Origin: Microbispora catharanthi
Lineage (GTDB): Bacteria > Actinomycetota > Actinomycetes > Streptosporangiales > Streptosporangiaceae
Reading direction: 5' to 3'
Assembly (NCBI RefSeq): GCF_006334915.2
Contig: NZ_VDMA02000006.1
Coordinates: 310,001 to 374,000, forward strand
DNA: 64,000 bases
Positions 53,716 through 62,279 of this stretch are shown in pieces; within the stretch, counting starts at the first letter, position 1; each line of letters opens with the position of its first letter. A program made the position numbers and the translations under genes. The notes under the pieces were generated by a model. The model had not been told where the DNA came from. It saw only the letters and a list, made by a program, of their open reading frames with translations, and did not search any database.

Positions 53716-55050
53716 CTAGCGCTTCACGCGCACCCAGTCGCTCCGGCTGGTGGAGCGATCGGCCTCGCCGTTCCCGGCGAAGACGACCTTCCAGTAGCCG
53801 GACGCCGACGCCTTGGTCTTGCCCCAGAACTTGCCGGTGCTGTTCGTCCACAGCGTCTTGACGTAGTGCCAGGAGCCGCCGGCCTTCTTGAACCACACGG
53901 ACACCCTCTGGTGGCCGTAGCCCTCCCAGCCGTCGTCCCAGGCCTGGAGCTTGCCCCGGAAGGTGAGGTACCGGTGATACCTGACCGGCTCCGGCGCGGC
54001 GTTGAACTGGACGACGCGGGTGTCGGCCTTGGGCGCGGGCGGAGGCGTCGGCCGGGGCACGCGGACCGTCACGTAGTCGGTCGCGCTCGCCGAGTGGCCC
54101 GCCCCGCCGGCGCCCTCGAACTCGGCCCGCCACCAGCCGGAGGTCCTGGCCGTGACGTCCGCGGAGAAGCGGCCGTAGGAGTCGGTCCAGTCGGAGGTGA
54201 CGTACTGCCAGCGGTAACCGCCGGCCGGCTTGAACAGGATCTTCACCTGCCGGCCCGGGTAGCCGCTCCAGCCGGCGAAGCCGGAGATCTCCAGCCGCCC
54301 GCGCAGGCGCAGGTCGTCACCGGCGTCGACGGGCTCGGGGGAGGCGTCGAATCCGGTGATCCGGGTGTGACTGGACTGGGCCCTGACGTCGACCCGGTCG
54401 CTGTCGCTCGTCGCGGGCTCGGCGTCGGAGGCGCCCTCGAACTCGGCGCGCCACCAGCCGCTCCTGTCCGCCCTGCGATCGACCGAGAAGCGGCCGTGCC
54501 GGTCGGTCGTCACCGAGCCGACCCGGCTGTAGGAGCCGCCGACCGGCTTGAAGGCGAGGTACACCCGCTGCCCGTCGTACGCCTGCCGGCCGTCGCCGTC
54601 CCGGTAGGTCAGCGCGCCGGTCAGCCTGATCCCGTCGCCCCGGTCGACGACGTCCGGCGCCGCGTCGAAGTCGAGGTCGGTGGTCCAGTGGACCTGGAAC
54701 TCCTTGCTCGCGGTGCCGCCGCCGGCCCGCACCTCCAGCTTCCAGACGCCCGGCTCGTCCCTGAACGTGAAGCCGTACGTGGCCGAGTAGGCGCCGGAGC
54801 CCGCGGGGGCGGGGTCCAGGGGGACGGCCCGGCCGTCGCGGTCGACGAGCCTGGCCGCGCCCTTGTCGGACGCCTTGTAGGTGAAGGTCGCCGTCGTGCC
54901 CGCGTCGCTGCCGACGACCACGGGACTGGGGGAGACGGCCAGGTCGCCGGGACCCGCCGCCGTCGCCGCGCCGGCGGTGGCCGGGAGCGCGACGAGGGCC
55001 GCCCCTCCCAGAACCACTGCCGCGATCGCGGCGTGAATGCGTTTCAACAT
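53716..55050 (-). CDS. Secreted multi-domain beta-sandwich protein
   Basis: 444 residues. A signal peptide (MLKRIHAAIAAVVLGGAALVALPATAGA, cleavage near 28) is followed by one divergent Ig-like domain and three repeated domains of about 95 residues. Each has the pattern VDRGDGIRLTGALTYRDGDG...GQRVYLAFKPVGGSYSRVGSVTTDRHGRFS...SGWWRAEFEG...SDSDRVDVR. These resemble bacterial cell-surface carboxypeptidase-regulatory/Ig-like repeats; no catalytic motif is seen. Likely an extracellular structural or adhesive protein. The start is chosen for the signal peptide and GGAAGG upstream. Confidence 0.7.
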   Translation of the reverse strand: MLKRIHAAIAAVVLGGAALVALPATAGAATAAGPGDLAVSPSPVVVGSDAGTTATFTYKASDKGAARLVDRDGRAVPLDPAPAGSGAYSATYGFTFRDEPGVWKLEVRAGGGTASKEFQVHWTTDLDFDAAPDVVDRGDGIRLTGALTYRDGDGRQAYDGQRVYLAFKPVGGSYSRVGSVTTDRHGRFSVDRRADRSGWWRAEFEGASDAEPATSDSDRVDVRAQSSHTRITGFDASPEPVDAGDDLRLRGRLEISGFAGWSGYPGRQVKILFKPAGGYRWQYVTSDWTDSYGRFSADVTARTSGWWRAEFEGAGGAGHSASATDYVTVRVPRPTPPPAPKADTRVVQFNAAPEPVRYHRYLTFRGKLQAWDDGWEGYGHQRVSVWFKKAGGSWHYVKTLWTNSTGKFWGKTKASASGYWKVVFAGNGEADRSTSRSDWVRVKR

Positions 55051-55242
55051 TCCGGTGAACCATCCTTCCGGTGGTTGAACGCGGCCTGAGGGTGCCACGT
55101 CATTCATAACGAGTAGACGGGCGAATACCGGCAATGGTTGAGCCCTCTTACTTATCGTCATCGATTCGTGTCAAAAGGCGTGATCCATAACCGTCTGGTG
55201 TACGGAGTTGTCGCTGTGCGGGACGGAGCGTGCATCGTGCGA

Positions 55243-55248
55243 CATAAT
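55243..55248 (+). promoter_or_regulatory. -10 hexamer CATAAT of E1 dehydrogenase gene
   Basis: CATAAT (5 of 6 to TATAAT) ends 7 nt before GTG 55256 with no RBS. A leaderless start is likely. The 205-bp divergent gap also holds the promoter of the secreted protein gene. Confidence 0.55.
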
Positions 55249-55255
55249 CGGCCGT

Positions 55256-57469
55256 GTGGTGCGGGACGCTGTGGAGACGCATTTCGCCGAGGCCGTCGGG
55301 GCGCTGACCCCCGGACCCTCCCGGGATCCGGACCTGCCGGTGCGGCCGGGCACGGGCCTGACGGGGACGCGGTGCCGTGAACTGTTCGCCGTGCAGCTCG
55401 GCAGCCGGCTCCTCGACGTCGCCGCCCGCCTCATGCGTGAGCGAGACGAGGGCTTCTACACGATCGGGTCGTCGGGGCACGAGGGCAACGCCGCCGTGGC
55501 GGCCGCGCTCCGTGTAGACGACCCCGCGCTCCTGCACTACCGGTCCGGCGCCTTCTACCTGACCCGTTCGGCTCAGGCCGGGCGGCTGGCCGAGGAGGGG
55601 CTGCGCGACGTGCTGCTGGGGATCGCGGCGTCGGCCGAGGAGCCGATCGCGGGCGGCCGGCACAAGGTTTTCGGCCACCCCGGCCTCGCCGTCATCCCGC
55701 AGACCTCCACGATCGCCAGCCACCTGCCGCGCGCGGTCGGCGTCGGCTTCGCGATCGAGCGGGCGCGCATGCTCGGGCTGCCCTCGCCCTGGCCCGGGGA
55801 CGCCGTCGCCGTCTGCAGCTTCGGCGACGCGTCGATGAACCACGCCTCCGCGCTGACCGGGCTGAACACCGCCGCGTACGGCCGCTTCCGCGGGCTGCAG
55901 ATCCCGGTGCTCTTCGTGTGTGAGGACAACGGCCTCGGCATCAGCGTGAAGACCCCGCCGGAGTGGGTCGCGCAGGCCAGGCACCCCCTGCTGGAGTACT
56001 TCCAGGCCGACGGCGGCGACCTGGCCGAGACCTACGACGTGGCGCTGCGCGCCGTCGAGCACGTGCGCGTCAACCGCGCCCCGGCGTTCCTGCACCTGCG
56101 CACCGTCCGCCTGATGGGCCATGCGGGGTCCGACGTGGAGATCGGCTACCGCACCCGCCGGGAGATCGCCGCCGACCTGGACCGCGACCCCCTCGTCCGT
56201 ACGGCACGGCTGCTCGTGGAGGCGGGCCTGGCCGCGCCCGACGAGTTGCTCGCACGCTACGAGGCCGAGCGCGACCACGTGCTCAAGCTGGCGTCGGAGT
56301 GCGCGCGGCGGCCCCGGCTCGCGACGGCGGCGGAGGTGATGGCTCCGCTCGCGCCGCGCCGTCCCGAGGCGGTGGCCGCCGAGGCCCTGCGGTCCGCGCC
56401 CGCCGAGGCGCGCGAGCGCGCCTTCGCCACCCTGCCGGAGCAGGAGGGCAGGCTGACGGTCGCCCAGGCGGTCAACCGGGCGCTGGCCGACGCGATGGCG
56501 CTGGACCCCGGGGTCCTGGTGTTCGGCGAGGACGTGGCCCGCAAGGGCGGGGTGTACGGCGTCACGCGCGGGCTGCTGCGCAGGTTCGGGGCCGAGCGGG
56601 TCTTCGACATGCTCCTGGACGAGCAGGCGATCCTCGGCCTCGCGCTCGGTGCCGGGGTGTCGGGGCTGCTGCCGGTGCCGGAGATCCAATACCTGGCCTA
56701 CCTGCACAACGCCCTTGATCAGATTCGCGGCGAGGCGTCGACCATGCAGTTCTTCTCGCAGGGCGCGTATCGCAATCCCCTGGTCGTACGAGTCGCCTCA
56801 TATGCCTACCAAAAGGGCTTTGGGGGACATTTCCATAATGACAACTCAATTGCCGCATTGCGGGATATTCCCGGCGTGATCGTCGCCTCTCCGGCGCGGC
56901 CCGACGACGCGGCCGCGATGCTGCGCACCTGCCTGGCCGCCGCCCGCGCGGACGGCAGCGTCTGCGTGTTCCTCGAACCCATCGCGCTGTACCACACACG
57001 TGATCTCTTCGAGGAGGGCGACGACGGCTGGCTCACGCCGTACGCGCCGCCGGCGCGCTGGGACGAGACGCACGTCCCGGTCGGCCGCGCCCGCTCCTAC
57101 GGGGACGGCCGCGACCTGACCATCGTCACATACGGCAACGGCCTGCGGATGAGCCTGCGAGCGGCGGTCAAGCTCACGGCGGAGGACATGGGCTGCCGGG
57201 TGCTCGATCTGCGGTGGCTGTCGCCGCTGCCGGTCGACGACCTCATGCGCGCGGCCGAACTGACCGGGCGCGTGCTGATCGCCGACGAGACCCGCCACAG
57301 CGGCGGCGTCTCCGAGAGCGTGATCGCGGCGCTCGTCGACAACGGCTTCCGCGGCCCGATCGCCCGGGTGACCTCACAGGACAGCTTCGTGCCGCTCGGC
57401 CCGGCCGCCGACACCGTGCTGCTGTCGGAGTCCGACATCGAACGCGCCGCCCGCAAACTGCTCGGCTGA
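55256..57469 (+). CDS. Fused alpha/beta E1 component of a 2-oxoacid (branched-chain-type) dehydrogenase
   Basis: 737 residues combining both E1 subunits. The alpha half (about 1-345) has the TPP motif CSFGDASMNHASALTGLN...VLFVCEDNGLGISV and VRLMGHAGSD. The beta half (about 400-737) has GRLTVAQAVNRALADAMALDPGVLVFGEDVARKGGVYGVTRGL, the DEQAILGLALGAG loop and GFGGHFHNDNSIAAL. It decarboxylates a 2-oxoacid using TPP and Mg2+ and passes the acyl group to a lipoyl E2. No E2 or E3 gene is in the window, so it is an orphan E1. Codons 486-540 are unusually A/T-ending. Leaderless GTG start. Confidence 0.85.
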   Translation: MVRDAVETHFAEAVGALTPGPSRDPDLPVRPGTGLTGTRCRELFAVQLGSRLLDVAARLMRERDEGFYTIGSSGHEGNAAVAAALRVDDPALLHYRSGAFYLTRSAQAGRLAEEGLRDVLLGIAASAEEPIAGGRHKVFGHPGLAVIPQTSTIASHLPRAVGVGFAIERARMLGLPSPWPGDAVAVCSFGDASMNHASALTGLNTAAYGRFRGLQIPVLFVCEDNGLGISVKTPPEWVAQARHPLLEYFQADGGDLAETYDVALRAVEHVRVNRAPAFLHLRTVRLMGHAGSDVEIGYRTRREIAADLDRDPLVRTARLLVEAGLAAPDELLARYEAERDHVLKLASECARRPRLATAAEVMAPLAPRRPEAVAAEALRSAPAEARERAFATLPEQEGRLTVAQAVNRALADAMALDPGVLVFGEDVARKGGVYGVTRGLLRRFGAERVFDMLLDEQAILGLALGAGVSGLLPVPEIQYLAYLHNALDQIRGEASTMQFFSQGAYRNPLVVRVASYAYQKGFGGHFHNDNSIAALRDIPGVIVASPARPDDAAAMLRTCLAAARADGSVCVFLEPIALYHTRDLFEEGDDGWLTPYAPPARWDETHVPVGRARSYGDGRDLTIVTYGNGLRMSLRAAVKLTAEDMGCRVLDLRWLSPLPVDDLMRAAELTGRVLIADETRHSGGVSESVIAALVDNGFRGPIARVTSQDSFVPLGPAADTVLLSESDIERAARKLLG

Positions 57470-57636
57470 CCGGGAGAACGGGGCCTGAACCCGCGATCTT
57501 CATTGGTCTTCTCCACGGGGTTCATCCTGTGGTCATCCAGCCCCCGGTCGCCGTCATTTGAATAGTGCCACCTTCATGGGTGGCCGATGTCCCCGTCCAG
57601 CCCCTAGCCGCCCATTCCTCCGTATGTGGGTGGAAT

Positions 57637-59982
57637 ATGTATAAAACTAGCGGACTGGCGTTTATATCACGTCATGTCCCGATCGTCGTGATGGCCATCA
57701 TCATGGTGGTGTGCCTCGCTCCCGTCACACCGGCGCGAGCGGCCGCGCGGGATGTCACCATCACCCTCAGCGCCTCAGACCTCGGCGTGAACCCCGCCGT
57801 CCTGCGGGACATCGTCCCGGAGATGCAGGCGGAGATCACAGAGCACGGCGGACTGGGCGACACGCTCAAGCAGGCGATCGCGGACAGCCAAAGCCCGGTG
57901 AGCATCACCGTCGACACCTCGGTGTGGCCGAATTTCAGCGGCACGGTGAATGTGACCCCCGACGGCGCCGGCCTGGTCCTGACCATCCCGGCCGCGGAGA
58001 TCACCACCTCCGGCTTCTGGCAGCAGGTCGCCGCCACGGCGATCGCCTGGATCGTGGGATACGGGCTCAGGATGCTCTGCATCGGCTCCTTGACAGCCAG
58101 CGGGGTCCTCGCCGCGACCATTCCGCTGGTCTGCACCCCCCTTCAGACCACCGTCACCGGCATCATGGCGGCGCTCGTGACGCACGCGTTCGCGGGAGAC
58201 CTGGGCACCCCCGAGGCGACCAGGGACATCATCATCGCCGGGATACTCGGGCTGGCGGGGGGCTTCCTCTGGGAGAAGTACCTCGCCCCGTGGGCGAAGG
58301 CCAACCTCGCCGATGCCATCAAGAGGGCCGGGATCTGGATCAGGTCCCAGGTGCCCTGGCTCGACTCCTGGTTCGGAGGTGTGGTCGCCGGCAGGGTGGA
58401 GCAGCTCGGCTGGCGGTTCCAGGAGCTGGAGAACCTCATCGCCGAAGAGACGGCGGCATGGGCCGGGGTCACCTCGAACCTCCAGCGGAATGTGCGGATC
58501 ATGGCGTTGGGCGACTCGATCACCTACGGCGCGGGCAGTTCGAACGGAGGCGGTTACCGGTCGACTCTCGGCGACATGCTGAGAGAGGACGGGGCCACCG
58601 CCACGTTCGTCGGCTCACAGCACTCGGGCCCGGCGCCCGACGCCCACGAGGGACACTCCGGCTGGACGATCTCTCAGATCGCCGGCATCACGGACGCGGC
58701 GATGGCCACGTATGCGCCCAATGTCGTGCTGCTGCATATCGGCACCAACGACCTGAACAACAATGACGACCCGGACGGCGCACCGGCCAGGCTCGGCAGC
58801 CTCATCGACCAGATCTTCCGGGCCGACCCCAATGTGACCCTCCTGGTCTCGACCATCGTCCCGTCCAACTGGGGGGCGACCCAGGCGCGGATCCTGCGGT
58901 TCAACGAGGCGATCCGGTCGGAGACAGGGTCGCGGTGGGCCGCCGGCAAGCACGTCTACATGGTCAACATGAGTCCGGTGACGCTCACCGATCTGGCCGA
59001 CCTCCTGCACCCCAACGACTCCGGGTACCTGAAGATGGCGGCATTGTTCTACCGCGGCCTGGTGGACGTGGGGCGGGCCGGATGGATCGCAGGATCCGGC
59101 GGCGGGACGTCGGCTGCCGGTCCCGTCAAGGGCTGGTTTCCGCAAGGCACGATCGCGTCCGGGACCTTCGCCGAATTCAACGGGCGGGTCGTCTACGCCG
59201 ACATCAACGGCGACCGCAAGGCCGACTATCTTGAGATCAACGACGACAGCTCGGTCCGGGCCTGGCTGAACGGCGGTGCGAAGCCCGGTGGCGGGGACTG
59301 GTACTGGTGGCCGCAGGGCACTATCGCCGGTGGCGTCGGCGCGATCGGCATCCATGTCCACTTCACGGACATCAACGCCGACGGCCGGGCCGACTACCTG
59401 GTAGTCGGTTACGACGGCTCCGTCCAGGCCTGGCTGAACGGCGGTCCCAAGCCCGGTGGCGGGGACTGGTACTGGTGGCCGCAGGGCACTATCGCCGGTG
59501 GCGTCGGCGCATCCGCCAGCCATGTCCAGTTCGCCGACCTCGACGGCGACGGCCGGGCCGACTACCTGAAGGTCAATGACGACAGCTCGGTCCAGGCCTG
59601 GCTCAACGGCGGTCCCAAGCCCAGCGGCGGCGACTGGTACTGGTGGCCGCAGGGCACCGTCGCCGGCGGCGTCGGCGCGCCCGGAAGCCGGATCCGCTTC
59701 GCCCCGCTCTACGGCACCCGGTCCGCGGACTACGTCCGGATGGGCGGCCTCAGCGACCCCGGCGCCGCGGGATACGACAGCTCCGTTCAGGTCTGGCAGA
59801 ACGGCGGTCCCAAGCCGAGCGGGGGCGACTGGTACTGGATCCCCGGCGGACAGGTCGCCGGCGGCGTCGGCGTCGACGGCAGACAGATCCAGTTCGCCGA
59901 CCTCGACGGCGACGGCCGGGCCGACTACCTCGACGTCGATCCCCGAACCGGAGCCACCCGAGCCTGGACCAACTTCGGCTGA
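57637..59982 (+). CDS. Secreted SGNH (GDSL) hydrolase with C-terminal FG-GAP-like repeats
   Basis: 781 residues. A signal peptide (1-36, cleavage near ARA-AARD) is followed by an unknown N-terminal domain (40-285) with two or three hydrophobic segments. The SGNH esterase domain has block I ALGDSITYG (nucleophile Ser294), block III GTND (369-372) and the D-x-x-H dyad DLLH (Asp455, His458). The C-terminal 300 residues hold four FG-GAP/VCBS-like repeats with DxDGDGRADYL calcium-binding loops and GGDWYWWPQGTIAGG. Likely an exported or cell-surface carbohydrate or lipid esterase. Start ATG 57637 lies just after GGTGGA; the frame is open to 57565. Confidence 0.82.
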   Translation: MYKTSGLAFISRHVPIVVMAIIMVVCLAPVTPARAAARDVTITLSASDLGVNPAVLRDIVPEMQAEITEHGGLGDTLKQAIADSQSPVSITVDTSVWPNFSGTVNVTPDGAGLVLTIPAAEITTSGFWQQVAATAIAWIVGYGLRMLCIGSLTASGVLAATIPLVCTPLQTTVTGIMAALVTHAFAGDLGTPEATRDIIIAGILGLAGGFLWEKYLAPWAKANLADAIKRAGIWIRSQVPWLDSWFGGVVAGRVEQLGWRFQELENLIAEETAAWAGVTSNLQRNVRIMALGDSITYGAGSSNGGGYRSTLGDMLREDGATATFVGSQHSGPAPDAHEGHSGWTISQIAGITDAAMATYAPNVVLLHIGTNDLNNNDDPDGAPARLGSLIDQIFRADPNVTLLVSTIVPSNWGATQARILRFNEAIRSETGSRWAAGKHVYMVNMSPVTLTDLADLLHPNDSGYLKMAALFYRGLVDVGRAGWIAGSGGGTSAAGPVKGWFPQGTIASGTFAEFNGRVVYADINGDRKADYLEINDDSSVRAWLNGGAKPGGGDWYWWPQGTIAGGVGAIGIHVHFTDINADGRADYLVVGYDGSVQAWLNGGPKPGGGDWYWWPQGTIAGGVGASASHVQFADLDGDGRADYLKVNDDSSVQAWLNGGPKPSGGDWYWWPQGTVAGGVGAPGSRIRFAPLYGTRSADYVRMGGLSDPGAAGYDSSVQVWQNGGPKPSGGDWYWIPGGQVAGGVGVDGRQIQFADLDGDGRADYLDVDPRTGATRAWTNFG
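59281..59880 (+). repeat. 168-bp tandem near-identical repeats in the SGNH hydrolase gene
   Basis: The unit carrying AAGCCC...GGCGACTGGTACTGGTGG recurs at 59281, 59449 and 59617 (168-bp period, 56 residues) and at 59812 (195 bp, with a 27-bp insertion). Copies one and two are nearly identical over about 60 bp, implying recent duplication or gene conversion. Confidence 0.85.
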
Positions 59983-60064
59983 CGACATCGCGGACATCGG
60001 ACGACCGCTCTCCTGTCCCGCGGCCGGAAGCGCCGATCCGCCAGGGCCGGACGACGGGGGAGAT

Positions 60065-60655
60065 TCAGAGCCGGGACAGAGCGGCGCGGGCCATGGTGCG
60101 GAGCAGGTCGGCCATGGCCTCGGGCGCGAGCTCCCCGGCGCTGCGCGGGGTGGAGTTGAGCAGGCCGAAGACCGCGTGGGTGGCGGCGCGCAGCCGCGCG
60201 GGCGGGCACGCGGGGTGCAGTTCGGACAGCACCGTCACCCATTCCTCGACGTACAGCCGCTGCAGCCGCCGGATGGCCCGGCGGGCCTGCTCCGGCACGT
60301 TGTCCAGCTCGCGCTCGTGGACGCGGATGAGCGCGGGGTGAGTCAGCGCGAACTCGATGTGCCCGGACAGCAGCGCGTCGAGCGCCGCCTCCGCGGTGTC
60401 GGGGTCGGCGGTGGTGGCCAGCCGTGCCCCCTGCTCGCGCAGCCGCTCGCTGATGTCGAGCAGCATCTCGGCGAGCAGGGCCTCCTTGCCGCTGAAGTGC
60501 CGGTACAGCGCCGGCCCCGACACGCCCACGGCCGCGCCGATGTCCTCGATGGACACGCCGTGGAAGCCGCGTGCCGCGAAGAGGTCCGCGGCCGCTTCGA
60601 GGATCTCGGCCCGCCGATTGCGGGTAGGGGTCTTCACGGTCCTCCCGGTCGTCAC
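60065..60655 (-). CDS. TetR family transcriptional regulator
   Basis: 196 residues. The HTH (RRAEILEAAADLFAARGFHGVSIEDIGAAVGVSGPALYRHFSGKEALLAEML, about 14-64) is canonical. The all-helical C-terminal ligand domain resembles the SACE_7301-like branch that often sits beside acyl-CoA catabolism genes. It is divergent from the acyl-CoA carboxylase genes, with an 18-bp inverted repeat between, and probably represses them; an acyl-CoA is a plausible ligand. GTG 60655 lies 6 nt after a -10 (leaderless); GTG 60637 with GGGAGG is possible. Confidence 0.88.
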   Translation of the reverse strand: MTTGRTVKTPTRNRRAEILEAAADLFAARGFHGVSIEDIGAAVGVSGPALYRHFSGKEALLAEMLLDISERLREQGARLATTADPDTAEAALDALLSGHIEFALTHPALIRVHERELDNVPEQARRAIRRLQRLYVEEWVTVLSELHPACPPARLRAATHAVFGLLNSTPRSAGELAPEAMADLLRTMARAALSRL

Positions 60656-60661
60656 GGCACC

Positions 60662-60695
60662 ATGGTAGACGGAGTCTGTTAATGATGATTAACAT
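60662..60695. promoter_or_regulatory. Divergent TetR/carboxylase promoter with operator
   Basis: TGTTAAT-GATG-ATTAACA (60677-60694) is an inverted repeat with 7-bp perfect arms. On the plus strand a -10 TAACAT (60690-60695) overlaps its right arm and ends 6 nt before ATG 60702. On the minus strand TACCAT (60667-60662) ends 6 nt before GTG 60655. Both genes would be leaderless and both lie under one operator. Confidence 0.75.
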
Positions 60696-60701
60696 CCGAG
60701 C

Positions 60702-62276
60702 ATGAGTACGAGTGACTGGCCGGTGCTGGAGAGCCGGTGCGACCCGGGCGGCGAGCCGTACAAGCGCAACGCGGAGGCGAACGAACGCTTGGTGGCGGAC
60801 CTGCGGGAACGGCTCGCGGCGGCGGCGCGCGGCGGCCCCGAGCGGGCCAGGGCCAGGCACGTCCAGCGCGGCAAGCTGCTGCCCAGGGACCGCGTCGACA
60901 CGCTCCTCGACCCCGGCGGGCGCTTCCTGGAGCTGTCCCCGCTCGCGGCCACCGGCATGTACGACGACCAGGCCCCGGCCGCCGGGATCATCACCGGCGT
61001 GGGGCGGGTGAGCGGGCGCGAGGTCGTGATCGTGGCCAACGACGCCACCGTCAAGGGCGGCACGTACTACCCGATCACGGTCAAGAAGCACCTGCGCGCC
61101 CAGGAGGTCGCCCTCCACAACAACCTGCCGTGCGTGTACCTGGTCGACTCGGGCGGCGCCTTCCTGCCGAAACAGGACGAGGTCTTTCCCGACCGCGAGC
61201 ACTTCGGCCGCATCTTCTACAACCAGGCCACCATGTCGGCGCGGGGCATCCCGCAGATCGCGGCCGTGCTCGGCTCCTGCACCGCGGGCGGCGCGTACGT
61301 CCCGGCGATGAGCGACGAGGCCGTGATCGTCCGCAACCAGGGCACGATCTTCCTGGGCGGGCCGCCGCTGGTGAAGGCCGCCACCGGCGAGACCGTCACG
61401 GCCGAGGAACTGGGCGGCGGCGAGGTCCACGCCCGCGTCAGCGGTGTCACCGACCACCTCGCCGAGGACGACGCGCACGCCCTGAAGATCGTGCGGGACA
61501 TCGTGTCGACGCTCGCGCCGAAGAACCCCCGCCCCTGGGAGGTCGCGCCCGCCGAGCCGCCGCTGTGGGACCCGCGCGACCTGTACGGCATCGTCCCCCA
61601 GGACACCCGCCGGCCGTACGACGTGCGCGAGGTGATCGCCCGGGTGGTCGACGGCAGCAGGTTCCTCGAGTTCAAGGCCGAATACGGCCCGACCCTGGTC
61701 ACCGGGTTCGCCGGCATCCACGGGCACCCCGTGGGGATCGTGGCCAACAACGGCATCCTGTTCAGCGAGTCGGCGCTCAAGGGCGCCCACTTCATCGAAC
61801 TGTGCGACCGGCGGTCGATCCCGCTGGTGTTCCTGCAGAACATCAGCGGCTTCATGGTCGGCAAGGCGTACGAGGCCGGGGGCATCGCCAAGCACGGCGC
61901 GAAGATGGTGACGGCGGTCGCCTGCGCCCGGGTGCCGAAGTTCACGGTGATCATCGGCGGCTCGTTCGGCGCGGGCAACTACGCGATGGCAGGGCGCGCC
62001 TACTCGCCCCGCTTCCTGTGGATGTGGCCGAACGCCCGCATCTCGGTCATGGGCGGCGAACAGGCGGCCACCGTGCTCACCATGGTCGGCGACGCCGACG
62101 CCGACGAGATCCGGGCCCAGTACGAGCACCAGGGCAACCCCTACTACTCGACCGCGCGTCTGTGGGACGACGGGGTGATCGACCCGGCGGACACCAGGAC
62201 CGTCCTCGGCCTGGCGCTCGGCGCCGCCGCGAACGCCCCCCTCGAACCCGTCGGCTACGGCGTCTTCCGGATGTGA
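60702..62276 (+). CDS. Acyl-CoA carboxylase carboxyltransferase subunit (methylcrotonyl-CoA carboxylase beta-like)
   Basis: 524 residues of the biotin-dependent carboxyltransferase family with two crotonase-like halves. Acyl-CoA-binding segments include [37 protein letters not shown] and [34 protein letters not shown]; the carboxybiotin side has [43 protein letters not shown] and [38 protein letters not shown]. The [11 protein letters not shown] and [14 protein letters not shown] segments favour methylcrotonyl-CoA (leucine catabolism, LiuB/MccB) over propionyl-CoA. It precedes the biotin carboxylase subunit by 3 bp and is likely TetR-controlled. Confidence 0.88.
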   Translation: MSTSDWPVLESRCDPGGEPYKRNAEANERLVADLRERLAAAARGGPERARARHVQRGKLLPRDRVDTLLDPGGRFLELSPLAATGMYDDQAPAAGIITGVGRVSGREVVIVANDATVKGGTYYPITVKKHLRAQEVALHNNLPCVYLVDSGGAFLPKQDEVFPDREHFGRIFYNQATMSARGIPQIAAVLGSCTAGGAYVPAMSDEAVIVRNQGTIFLGGPPLVKAATGETVTAEELGGGEVHARVSGVTDHLAEDDAHALKIVRDIVSTLAPKNPRPWEVAPAEPPLWDPRDLYGIVPQDTRRPYDVREVIARVVDGSRFLEFKAEYGPTLVTGFAGIHGHPVGIVANNGILFSESALKGAHFIELCDRRSIPLVFLQNISGFMVGKAYEAGGIAKHGAKMVTAVACARVPKFTVIIGGSFGAGNYAMAGRAYSPRFLWMWPNARISVMGGEQAATVLTMVGDADADEIRAQYEHQGNPYYSTARLWDDGVIDPADTRTVLGLALGAAANAPLEPVGYGVFRM

Positions 62277-62279
62277 GTG

